DNA of 64,000 nt, from positions 1 to 64,000 of the forward strand of contig JBFWUN010000003.1 in NCBI GenBank assembly GCA_050247235.1, given 5' to 3'. Under the pieces are notes generated by a model. It saw only the letters and a list, made by a program, of their open reading frames with translations. It ran no database searches and was not told the origin of the DNA. Shown here one piece after another: positions 8,096 through 17,369 of this stretch (positions within the stretch are counted from its first letter, which is position 1; every line of letters begins with the position of its first letter). Origin of the DNA: CAIKBL01 sp050247235. GTDB taxonomy: Bacteria; Pseudomonadota; Gammaproteobacteria; Ga0077536. The position numbers and the translations under genes were made by a program.

Positions 8096-9091
8096 TCAGG
8101 CAGCGGCGCGCGCCGCGCGTTTGTTCGCGTGCGCGAGGGCGGCTTCCCGGACCCACGCGCCGTCTTCCCAGGCCTGCACCCGCGCGGCCATCCGTTCGCG
8201 GTTGCACGGCCCGTGGCCGTTCACGACATTCCAGAATTCCTGCCAGTCGATCGCGCCGAAATCGTGGTGGCCGCGCGCCGCGTTCCAGTGCAATTCCGGA
8301 TCCGGCAGCGTCACGCCGAGCACGCGTGCCTGCTCGACGATCGCATCGACGAACTTCTGGCGCAGGTCGTCGTTCGAGATCCGCTTGATGCCCCAGCGGC
8401 TCGAGGTTTCCGAGTGCTGCGAGTCCTTGTCGTGCGGCCCGAACATCATCAGCACCGGCCACCACCAGCGGTTCACCGCATCCTGCACCATCGCGCGCTG
8501 CGCCTCGGTGCCCTGCATCATCGTGACCAGGAGGTCATAGCCCTGGCGCTGGTGGAAGGATTCCTCGCGGCAGATGCGGATCATCGCGCGCGCGTACGGG
8601 CCGTAGGAGCAGCGGCACAGCGGCACCTGGTTCATGATCGCCGCGCCGTCCACCAGCCAGCCGATCACCCCGATGTCCGCCCACGTCAGTGCGGGGTAGT
8701 TGAAGATGGACGAATACTTGGCCTTGCCGGCGTGCAGCGCGGTGATCATCTCGTCGCGCGAGATGCCGAGTGTCTCGGCAGCGGCGTAGAGGTACAGGCC
8801 GTGTCCGCCCTCGTCCTGGATCTTCGCGAGCAGGATGGCCTTGCGCTGCAGGCTCGGCGCGCGCGTCACCCAGTTCCCTTCGGGCAGCATGCCCACGATC
8901 TCCGAATGTGCGTGCTGGCTGATCTGGCGGATCAAGGTGCGCCGGTAGGCCGCCGGCATCCAGTCCTTGGCTTCGACGAAGTTGCCGTCCGCGCAGTGCG
9001 CTTCGAATTCGGCGGCGGCCGCCGCGTCCTCGACCATCGGCGTCGCGGCCTTGTCGTCGCCGCCGGGAATGTCCATCGCCTGGGTGTACAT
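8096..9091 (-). CDS. paaA: Phenylacetyl-CoA epoxidase catalytic subunit PaaA
   Basis: 331-residue di-iron oxygenase subunit forming the ring-1,2-epoxide of phenylacetyl-CoA. Ferritin-like iron-binding motifs are visible: IQDEGGHGLYLY (ExxH type) and CREESFHQRQG (ExxxH type). Length and motifs match the family. The ATG at 9091 follows paaK by 17 bases; the longer open frame reaches into paaK and is not supported. Confidence 0.96.
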   Translation of the reverse strand: MYTQAMDIPGGDDKAATPMVEDAAAAAEFEAHCADGNFVEAKDWMPAAYRRTLIRQISQHAHSEIVGMLPEGNWVTRAPSLQRKAILLAKIQDEGGHGLYLYAAAETLGISRDEMITALHAGKAKYSSIFNYPALTWADIGVIGWLVDGAAIMNQVPLCRCSYGPYARAMIRICREESFHQRQGYDLLVTMMQGTEAQRAMVQDAVNRWWWPVLMMFGPHDKDSQHSETSSRWGIKRISNDDLRQKFVDAIVEQARVLGVTLPDPELHWNAARGHHDFGAIDWQEFWNVVNGHGPCNRERMAARVQAWEDGAWVREAALAHANKRAARAAA

Positions 9092-9108
9092 GTCGCCTCC
9101 TGGTGAAT

Positions 9109-10421
<1,313 letters not shown>

Positions 10422-10422
<1 letters not shown>

Positions 10423-10883
10423 CACGCGTCCCCGGTGACGCGGCGGTCCGGGATCCGCTGCACGCGGCCGCGCATGATCGCGATCAAGCTGCCTTCCGCG
10501 GTCGTCACCGTGACGTCGTAGACCGCCGTCCGCCTGGTGCGGGCGCGCTCCTGCGCTTCCGCGACGAGCCGGTCCCCTTCGCGGGCCGAGGCGATGAAGT
10601 CCACCGCAAGATTGGTCGCGACGGCCATCACGTCGTGGCTGTTGGAAGCAAACGCCATCGCCGTGTCCCCGAACGTCGTCAGGTACCCGCCATGACAGAT
10701 CCCGAAGCCATTCAGCATTTCGCGCCGGACGGTCATCGCGAAACGCGCATGTCCCGGACCCACCGCGAGTTTCTCCATGCCGAGACACTGGCTCGCGAAG
10801 TCGTCGCGCCAGAGTGCGTCGTGGGTGCGCTCGGCGAGCGCCTGCGCTGCCTCGGAAGGCGGGGTGTCGGATGGGGACGGCAT
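10422..10883 (-). CDS. paaI: Hydroxyphenylacetyl-CoA thioesterase PaaI
   Basis: 153-residue hotdog-fold thioesterase with the motif GICHGGYLTTFGD (H64, D73). PaaI hydrolyses stalled ring-hydroxylated CoA thioesters and so rescues CoA when downstream flux fails. It is the first gene of the operon, directly behind the palindromic operator. The ATG at 10883 is preferred over longer open frame because the upstream part would cross the promoter and operator. Confidence 0.93.
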
Positions 10884-10893
10884 GGGCCTCACA

Positions 10894-10944
10894 ACATAAT
10901 TGACCGTGCGGTCAATTATGTCGGGGTCGGGCGTCGCCGCGCAA
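10894..10944 (-). promoter_or_regulatory. paa operon promoter with 28-bp palindromic operator
   Basis: Bases 10894-10921 are a palindrome with perfect 13-base arms (ACATAATTGACCG and CGGTCAATTATGT) around TG. On the reverse strand TTGCGC (10944-10939) and CATAAT (10920-10915) are separated by 18 bases, a good sigma70-type pair whose -10 lies inside the palindrome. A bound TetR protein would block RNA polymerase. The site is 11 bases upstream of the paaI start. Assignment to PaaR is inferred from operon context. Confidence 0.8.
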
Positions 10945-10968
10945 CCCCGGAGCAACTCACGCCGACCC

Positions 10969-11394
10969 TCAGCTCGTGATGTAGGTCTCGAGCTGGGCGA
11001 TCACGAACTGCTGGTCGGCGATGATCGCCTTGACGAGGTCACCGATCGAGATCACGCCCGTCACCTGGCCGTCCTCGACGATCGGCAGGTGCCGGATCCG
11101 GCGCTCGGTCATCAGCGCCATGCATTCCGAGACGGTCTGGGACTCGCGGCCCGTGATCACGGGCGACGACATGATTTCGCCGACGGTCGTGGTCTTGGAC
11201 GCGCGGTCCTGCAGGATGACCTTGCGCGCGTAGTCGCGTTCGGACAGCACGCCGACCAGGCGGGCGTAATCGACGACGAGCAGTGCCCCGATGGAATGTT
11301 CCGCCATCAGCGCGACGGCCTCGTAGACCGACGCGTGGGGGGCGATCGACAGCACATCACGCCCCTTCGAATCGAGCAGTTGTCTCACCAGCAT
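10969..11394 (-). CDS. CBS-domain protein
   Basis: 141 residues consisting of two CBS domains (about 8-60 and 72-130) without another domain. Such stand-alone pairs bind adenine nucleotides and modulate partner proteins; the partner is unknown. Motifs include GVLSERDYARKV and VTGVISIGDLVK. Upstream open frame beyond 11394 is not homologous. The stop lies 48 bases before the paa operator, so read-through into the paa operon is possible. Confidence 0.85.
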   Translation of the reverse strand: MLVRQLLDSKGRDVLSIAPHASVYEAVALMAEHSIGALLVVDYARLVGVLSERDYARKVILQDRASKTTTVGEIMSSPVITGRESQTVSECMALMTERRIRHLPIVEDGQVTGVISIGDLVKAIIADQQFVIAQLETYITS

Positions 11395-11635
11395 CAGGAA
11401 CCTCCCTGCGGGACCAGGGCCCGCACATGGACGGGGACAACGGCGGACCGGAAGGGCGTTGTCAGCGCTTTCCGAGCCTCCTTCCTGAAAAGTAGCCCGC
11501 GCGCCAAGGCATATCAACCGAGCCCTGCCCGCGTCGGGCACGGCACACCGCGTGCGATCGCGGAGTTCCGGCCGACACCGGCACTGATCCGACGTCAGCC
11601 GGATCGCGTAACTTAGGCGCACCATCACGCGCGGG

Positions 11636-12661
11636 GTGAACATGGACACGGTACTCGTCACCGGCATCTCCGGTTTCATCGCCAAGCACGTGGTGCTCGA
11701 ACTGCTCCGGCAGGGCTGCGCGGTACGCGGCACGGTGCGCAGCCTGGCCGGGGCGGATGACGTGCGCCGCACGCTCATCGCGCAGGGGGCCGACGTCAGC
11801 CGGCTCGGCTTCGTGGCGGCCGACCTCGACCACGACGCAGGCTGGGCGGAGGCGGTGGCGGGCTGCCGCTACGTGCAGCACATCGCGTCCCCGTTCCCGC
11901 TGGAGGTCGTGGACGACCGCGAGGCGCTGGTGCCCGCCGCGCGCGATGGCGCGCTGCGCGTGCTGGACGCGGCGCTGCAGGCGGGAGTGGAACGCGTGGT
12001 GATGACCTCGTCGATGGTCGCGATGATGTACCGCCCGGGACGACCCGCCGAGTGCCGGGTCACCGAGGGCGACTGGACCGACCCCGAGTGGGCGCCGCTG
12101 ACCCCATACATCGTGTCCAAGACGCGCGCCGAACAGGCCGCGTGGGCACGTATGCGTGACGCCGGCGCAAGCGCCCGCCTGACCACCGTGAACCCGGGCT
12201 TCGTGCTCGGACCGCTGCTGGATGCGAAGTCGAGCACGTCGATCGATGTCGTGAAGATGTTCCTGACCGGCGCCTACCCGGCGCTGCCGCCGGTCGCCTT
12301 CCCGGTGGTGGACGTGCGCGATCTCGCCGCCGTGCAGGTGCGCGCGATGACGGCGCAGGAGGCGGGTGGGCGGCGCCTCATCGCGGCCGGCGAGACGATC
12401 ACGATGCGCGAGATGGCATTCGCGCTGCGTGCCGCGTTTCCAGCCCGCCGGCGCAGGATCCCGCAGTGGGTGCTGCCCGCGGGGGTGGTGCGCTTCGCCG
12501 GGATTTTCGATCGCGCGCTGCGCGCCCTGCGCGGTGACCTCGGCGTGACGCCGATCGCGGACTCGGCGTACGTCACCGCGCTGACCGGAGTCGGATTCCG
12601 GCCGGCGGCGGAGGCGGTGGTGGCAGCGGGGCGTTCGCTCGAGGCGATGGGCCTGGTCTGA
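11636..12661 (+). CDS. NAD-dependent epimerase/dehydratase family protein (dihydroflavonol-reductase-like)
   Basis: 341 residues of the extended short-chain dehydrogenase family. The Rossmann motif TGISGFIA is at 9-16 and the catalytic Tyr158-Lys162 pair sits in YIVSKTRAEQ. It resembles bacterial dihydroflavonol-4-reductase/aldehyde-reductase-like proteins; the substrate cannot be read from sequence. GTG at 11636 and ATG at 11642 are both possible starts. Convergent or isolated context gives no functional clue. Confidence 0.85.
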   Translation: MNMDTVLVTGISGFIAKHVVLELLRQGCAVRGTVRSLAGADDVRRTLIAQGADVSRLGFVAADLDHDAGWAEAVAGCRYVQHIASPFPLEVVDDREALVPAARDGALRVLDAALQAGVERVVMTSSMVAMMYRPGRPAECRVTEGDWTDPEWAPLTPYIVSKTRAEQAAWARMRDAGASARLTTVNPGFVLGPLLDAKSSTSIDVVKMFLTGAYPALPPVAFPVVDVRDLAAVQVRAMTAQEAGGRRLIAAGETITMREMAFALRAAFPARRRRIPQWVLPAGVVRFAGIFDRALRALRGDLGVTPIADSAYVTALTGVGFRPAAEAVVAAGRSLEAMGLV

Positions 12662-12684
12662 ATGGGTATCCGGGAATCCGTGAT

Positions 12685-12717
12685 CGCGCGGCCCCGTCAC
12701 CCGGGGCCCCCGCGCGG
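12685..12717 (+). terminator. GC-rich hairpin after the epimerase gene
   Basis: CGCGCGGCCCCG pairs with CGGGG-CCC-CCGCGCG, a strong stem with a three-base bulge, 24 bases after the stop codon. No T-tract follows, so intrinsic termination is uncertain. Confidence 0.35.
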
Positions 12718-12808
12718 TCGGGGCGAGCGGGAATTTCGCGCATCCCTGTCAACCGATCGCGCGGTCGCGCGTTGATCCTGCCGTTCGAAAACGCCCGCAC
12801 AGTCATGT

Positions 12809-12949
12809 TCAAGTGAAGACCCACCGCGCCACGCCCACGACATAGGCCAGCGCGAAGAGCGGCGTCACGATCCACCATGCCGTGTGCGCGAAGAATCCGA
12901 GCAGCGCGGTCAGGCAGAAGCCGCTGATGAGCACGAGAGGATGATTCAC
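12809..12949 (-). CDS. Possible 46-residue two-helix membrane protein
   Basis: A reverse-strand frame starting with GTG at 12949 and ending TGA at 12809 encodes a 46-residue peptide with two hydrophobic stretches (residues ~4-20 and 24-43, including VLISGFCLTALLGFF and PLFALAYVVGVA). It lies 34 bases after the cupin-regulator stop in the same direction. The hydrophobic pattern supports a real membrane peptide, but no clear ribosome-binding site precedes the GTG and no family was recognised. Confidence 0.4.
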   Translation of the reverse strand: MNHPLVLISGFCLTALLGFFAHTAWWIVTPLFALAYVVGVARWVFT

Positions 12950-12983
12950 GGGGTGGACTGCCGAACGAAGTGAACCATTGCGA

Positions 12984-13049
12984 TCAGTACGTGGGTGGCG
13001 TCACGGCGTACATCACGACGGTCTCCCCTTCGTACACGTTGCGATAGCG
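12984..13049 (-). CDS. C-terminal fragment of a probable XRE-cupin transcriptional regulator, cut by the gap
   Basis: The last 21 residues before the stop read RYRNVYEGETVVMYAVTPP plus TY. Bacterial XRE-family regulators with a C-terminal cupin domain typically end with a similar PHR-(V/Y)RN...-VTPP-F/Y strand. The rest of the gene is missing in the gap. It lies downstream of and parallel to hyuB and would be a natural local regulator. The identification rests on a short tail only. Confidence 0.5.
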   Translation of the reverse strand, partial: RYRNVYEGETVVMYAVTPPTY

Positions 13050-13149
13050 NNNNNNNNNNNNNNNNNNNNNNNNNNNNNNNNNNNNNNNNNNNNNNNNNNN
13101 NNNNNNNNNNNNNNNNNNNNNNNNNNNNNNNNNNNNNNNNNNNNNNNNN
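13050..13149. other. Scaffold gap (100 N), real missing sequence likely
   Basis: Unlike the first gap, the bases on both sides do not repeat each other. The reverse-strand frame entering from the right (hyuB) and the frame leaving on the left (cupin-type tail) belong to different proteins and different frames. At least the hyuB stop and most of a regulator gene should lie in the gap, so its true length is probably over 100 bases. Confidence 0.7.
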
Positions 13150-15031
13150 CGCGCATGTTGTCCTTCAGCCACGTCGAATAATCCGGTGTCGTCGGCTGGA
13201 TGACCGGGAGCTCGCCGCGCGTCGCGGCCAGTTCCGCGCGCCTGCGTTCCGTCGCCCGGGCATCGAGTGCGAATGTCACGGGATGCATGACGACGCCGTA
13301 GATGTCACGCGCGGTCTCGAAACTGATGATCTCGTCGCGCACGTGCTCGCAGACCTTCTCGGCCGGTCGGGTCAGCGGATCGCCGTAACCGCCGCCGCCG
13401 GAGGACACGCCCACCCAGGCTTCGCCGGGCTTGATCTCCAGATAGCCCTTGGCCGAGCAGTAGTCGCGGTGACCCGTCGCGAGATTCTCGCGGTAATTGC
13501 CGCCACCGATTCCCGGGGTGCCGCCGAACAGCCCGAACGGCGGGTTGGCGCAGCCGTCGCCGGTGTTATGGCAGGCCATCGGCGTGTCGTACGGCCGCAC
13601 GCGGATGCGGATGCCCGCCCCTCCCATCGTCGCGCCCTGGCCCATGGAGTCCTGCTCGATCTCGTGGTGATCGATCATGATCGGGTAGAGGAGTTCGCTC
13701 ATCTCGGTGCTGATGATCTTGAGACCCCCCAGCCCGGATGACGTCATGATGAGCGGCCAGCCATCGGCGTTCTTGGACGCCCCACCCCCCGATCCACCGT
13801 TGAAGAACATGGCTGCCCAGTCGGCGGGTTGCTGGCCCCGGCGGTCGACCCCGGAAATGGACGGGATACAGTGAAAGCCGCCGTATCCCGCCGACGCCCG
13901 CTCGGGCGCCGCCTTCGCGAGCGCTTTCCAGACCACTTCCTGTTCCTGGCCGGCGGGACACAGGGTCGCCATCGCTGTTGCCGCCGGATACTTGGCCTTG
14001 ACGATCGAGCCTTCCGGCGCGTCGCAGGTGATGTGACGCAGACAGCCATCGTTGTGCGGGATGTCCGGGTCGATGGCGGTCAGGATGGGCAGCCCGGCGG
14101 ACGCTTCCATCACGCCGCGCGTCCCGTTGGTGCCGCCCTTGCCCTGCGGGGCGCTGCCGGCGAAGTCGACGTGGATGCGGTCGCCCTTCACTGTCACCGC
14201 GGCTTTCACGAGCAGGTTCGTGTTGCCCATCCCGTCGGAATCGATCCAGGACTCCGCTTCGTAGGTGCCGTCCGGGATCGCACGAATCTCTTCCGAGGTG
14301 CGACGGTCGGCGTAATCCATGATCGCTTCGACGTAATGCGCCAGTTCCTCCGGGCCGTACTCGTCGACGAGTTCGATCATGCGCCGGCGACCCGTCCAGA
14401 TCGATCCGAGCTGGGCCTTCAGATCGCCGTACAGCAGGTCGCGATAACGTACGTTCGCGAGATACATGTTGATGACGTCCTGGCGTGGTTCGCCGCGGTC
14501 GTAGAACTTGATCGGCGGCAGCTGCAGTGCTTCCTGCCAGACGTCCTTGGCGCTCGGCGCGACGCTCGTCGCCTCGTACGCGCCGCAGTCCAGCTGATGG
14601 CCCTTGGTCACCGCCCAGAACAGGTGTTCGCCTTTGTAGAACACCGGGCACGCGGTGACGAAATCGCCGACATGCGTGTTGCCGCTGTAAGGGTCGTTGC
14701 TGACGATCACGTCGCCGTCGTAGACCTTGCCTTCGAACGCCTTCACCATCGAGCCCAGGATCACGTGCAGCGAATTGCAGTGAATCGGCAGTGCGTCCAT
14801 CATCGCGACCTGCCGCCCCTTGGCGTCGTAGATCGCGCACGAGAAGTCACGCGCCAGCGCGAGGATGGACGTCCACGAGGTGTACTCGAGCGCGAGCGTC
14901 ATCTCGCGGGCGATCGTGTTGAACCGGTTCAGGATGACCGAGAACGTGATCGGATCGATATTCTCGGCCGCGAGCAGCCCGAAATCGCCGGACTTCGGCG
15001 CGAGGCTGTCGACAGGTCTGACGGTGCTCAT
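13150..15031 (-). CDS. hyuB: Hydantoinase B/oxoprolinase family subunit (3' end in gap)
   Basis: 627 residues visible. The N-terminal DPITFSVILNRFNTIAREM and the central SNDPYSGNTHVGDF motif are typical of HyuB, which pairs with HyuA to hydrolyse cyclic amides (N-methylhydantoin, hydantoins, 5-oxoproline) with ATP, or to carboxylate ketones in acetone/acetophenone carboxylases. The protein appears nearly complete; the stop is lost in the gap. It starts 20 bases after hyuA in the same operon. Substrate is not determined by sequence; context favours an N-methylated cyclic amide. Confidence 0.88.
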
Positions 15032-15051
15032 GAATCCATCCTCCGTTCGGT

Positions 15052-17115
15052 TTAGAGATCCATGACGAAATCGCCGTACTCGTTCACCGCGAGCTTCTGC
15101 CCCGGGAACACGACGATCGTCGTAGTGGCCTGTTCGATGACCGCCGGCCCCATGACCGACATGCCAGGCACCAATGCGTCGCCATCGTAGATCCTCGTCT
15201 CACGATAGTCGTCGATATCGCCGAAGTATACGTTGCGGGTGCCTTTGCCCGCCGCGTCGGCCGGGCGATCGCGAGCGGCCGCGGAAGGAGTTGCAGGGGG
15301 CGTGACCTTGCGATGCGCCACCACCCGCCAGTGGAACAGGTCGACCGGGCTTTCGAGAACGTTATACGTGAACATGCGTTCGTGCAGCCCGTGGAAGGCC
15401 TGCTCCATCGCCTGGACGTCGTCCGGCGTCAGCGGGCCGCCGGCGCGTACCGGGATGGTCAGTTCGTGGATCTGCGCGGGGTACTTCGCATCGGCGAACC
15501 GCGTGAGCACGACTTCGCCTTCCGGGAAACCTTCCTCGATCATGTCTTGCATCGCGCGGCGCTCGAGCTCGGCGATCACCTGGTTGGCGCCGGCGAGATC
15601 GAAATGTGCCGTGTTGGTGGCGAACGCCTGCATGTAGTCGTGGCGCACGTCCGAGACGATCATGCCGAACGAACAGAACACGCCGCTGTAGCGCGGAATG
15701 ATCGCCTTCTTCATGCCCAGGGTGCGGCCGAGCACCCCCGCGTGAATGGCGCCCGCCCCGCCGCCGACCACCAGTGCATAGTGACGTGGGTCGATGCCGC
15801 GTTCGATGGACACCACGCGGATCGCATCGACCATGTTGTTGTTGATGATGCGGAAGATGCCGTGCGCGGCCTGCGGCACCGTCAGGCCGAGCGGCTGCGC
15901 GACATGCGTGTCGATCGCCACACGTGACAGTTCCGGATCGATGGTGCGGCGACCGCCCAGGAAGTACTCGGGATTGATGTAACCAAGCACCACGTTGGCA
16001 TCGGTACAGGTCGGTGTGGTGCCGCCCTGGCCATAACAGGCCGGGCCCGGTTCCGCGCCAGCGCTCCGCGGGCCCACCTGCAGGGCGCCGCCCTTGTCGA
16101 TCCACGCGATGCTGCCGCCGCCCGCGCCGATGGAATGCACGTCCACCGCGGCCACGCCCACCGGCATGTCGTGCACCCGCAGCTCGCGCGTGAGCGTCGG
16201 GGCGCCATCCGTCACCATCGACACGTCGAAGCTCGTCCCGCCCATGTCGATCGTGATGACGTCGGGGATGCCAATGCGCTGCGAGCAGTACAGACCGGCT
16301 ACCGGTGCCGCGGCCGGACCGGAGGCGAGCGAGTTGATCGGGCGTTGCAGCACCTTGCTCACAGTGGAGCATCCGCCGTTCAGCTGCATGATGAGCAGTG
16401 GATGCGGGAATCCGTTCGCATGCAGGAACTGCTCGAGCTCCAACATGTAGCGGCCCACGCCGGGCAGCACGTATGCGCTCAGGATCGTGCAGGTCGTGCG
16501 CTCCCATTCGCGGATCATCGGCAGCACGTCCGAACTCAGCACCACCGGCACACCCGGCAGCTCTTCGGCGAGAATGGCCTTGACCCGCTGTTCGTGAGCC
16601 GGGTTGATGATCGACCACAGGAACGCGACCGCCACCGACTCGACGTTTTCGTCGCGCAGCTTCGCGGCGGCCGCCCGCACGCTCGCCTCGTCGAGCGGGA
16701 TCTGGACTTCCCCCGCGTAGTTCACGCGCTCCGTGACCGGGAGACGGAGGTAGCGGGGGACGAAATCCTCCGGTGGCTGCAGCTGGATGTTGTAACGCTC
16801 CGGTTTGAAGCCGTCGCGGAAGTGGATGATGTCGCGGAATCCATGCGTGCACAGCAGCGCGGTCTTGGGGCCGTTGCGCTGGATTACCGTGTTGGTGGCG
16901 ATGGTCTGACCGTGGACGAACAGGTCGAGTCGCTGCAGGAACGTCTGGACATCGCCGCCCAGCTGCCCGGCCAGCGCCGCGATGCCCTTGCGGATCGCGG
17001 CGGACGAATCGCGCGGCGTGGAGGGCTCCTTCCATAACGTGATCCCGCCCTTGTCGTCGAAGAGCGAGAAATCCGTGAACGTGCCGCCGATGTCGACGCC
17101 TAGAACGTACTGCAT
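15052..17115 (-). CDS. hyuA: Hydantoinase A/oxoprolinase family subunit
   Basis: 687-residue ATP-binding subunit with the actin-like phosphate motifs GVDIGGTFTDFSL (6-18) and TIDMGGTSFDVS, and the nucleotide-site stretch GAGGGSIAWID. It should phosphorylate or activate the amide substrate for HyuB. It is the first gene of the reverse arm of a divergent cluster whose shared 254-bp promoter region holds a 28-bp palindrome. No gamma subunit typical of acetone carboxylase was found in the visible sequence, which fits hydantoinase-type activity better. Confidence 0.9.
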   Translation of the reverse strand: MQYVLGVDIGGTFTDFSLFDDKGGITLWKEPSTPRDSSAAIRKGIAALAGQLGGDVQTFLQRLDLFVHGQTIATNTVIQRNGPKTALLCTHGFRDIIHFRDGFKPERYNIQLQPPEDFVPRYLRLPVTERVNYAGEVQIPLDEASVRAAAAKLRDENVESVAVAFLWSIINPAHEQRVKAILAEELPGVPVVLSSDVLPMIREWERTTCTILSAYVLPGVGRYMLELEQFLHANGFPHPLLIMQLNGGCSTVSKVLQRPINSLASGPAAAPVAGLYCSQRIGIPDVITIDMGGTSFDVSMVTDGAPTLTRELRVHDMPVGVAAVDVHSIGAGGGSIAWIDKGGALQVGPRSAGAEPGPACYGQGGTTPTCTDANVVLGYINPEYFLGGRRTIDPELSRVAIDTHVAQPLGLTVPQAAHGIFRIINNNMVDAIRVVSIERGIDPRHYALVVGGGAGAIHAGVLGRTLGMKKAIIPRYSGVFCSFGMIVSDVRHDYMQAFATNTAHFDLAGANQVIAELERRAMQDMIEEGFPEGEVVLTRFADAKYPAQIHELTIPVRAGGPLTPDDVQAMEQAFHGLHERMFTYNVLESPVDLFHWRVVAHRKVTPPATPSAAARDRPADAAGKGTRNVYFGDIDDYRETRIYDGDALVPGMSVMGPAVIEQATTTIVVFPGQKLAVNEYGDFVMDL

Positions 17116-17234
17116 GGTGCCCTAGCCTCGTGTCGTCGCGCGCGAGCCGGTCGGGGGGCCGACCGTCGTGCGCGTTGGTCGGGTATCGGCGCATGCGTCG
17201 CACACCGACCCGGGGGCCGGCGATTGCCTACGCG

Positions 17235-17276
17235 AGTGAAAAAACAAGCTTGCTTTTTCACTGAGCCGACTATACT
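17235..17276. promoter_or_regulatory. 28-bp palindrome and possible promoter between the divergent hyuA and flavoenzyme genes
   Basis: Bases 17235-17262 form an almost perfect palindrome: left arm AGTGAAAAAACAAG and right arm CTTGCTTTTTCACT, one mismatched pair, CAAGCTTG at the centre. It is AT-rich in GC-rich surroundings. TATACT at 17271-17276 is a -10 candidate for the forward genes, with TTGCTT at 17250-17255 as a -35 at a short 15-bp spacing, so a regulator on the palindrome would overlap the promoter. Confidence 0.75.
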
Positions 17277-17369
17277 GCGCTGAATACGGTCAGGCAACAC
17301 CCGAGTTGCGCGCCATGCGGGCGCGCCACGACGCATGGAATCCGCGCACGCAGCAATCGAGGGCATGAC

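Noticed and set aside
13013..13049. Continuation of hyuB across the gap into the left side
   Set aside because: The frame after the gap reads AIATCTKGRPS, unlike any HyuB end, while another frame gives a convincing cupin-like C-terminus. Frame continuity through 100 N carries no information.
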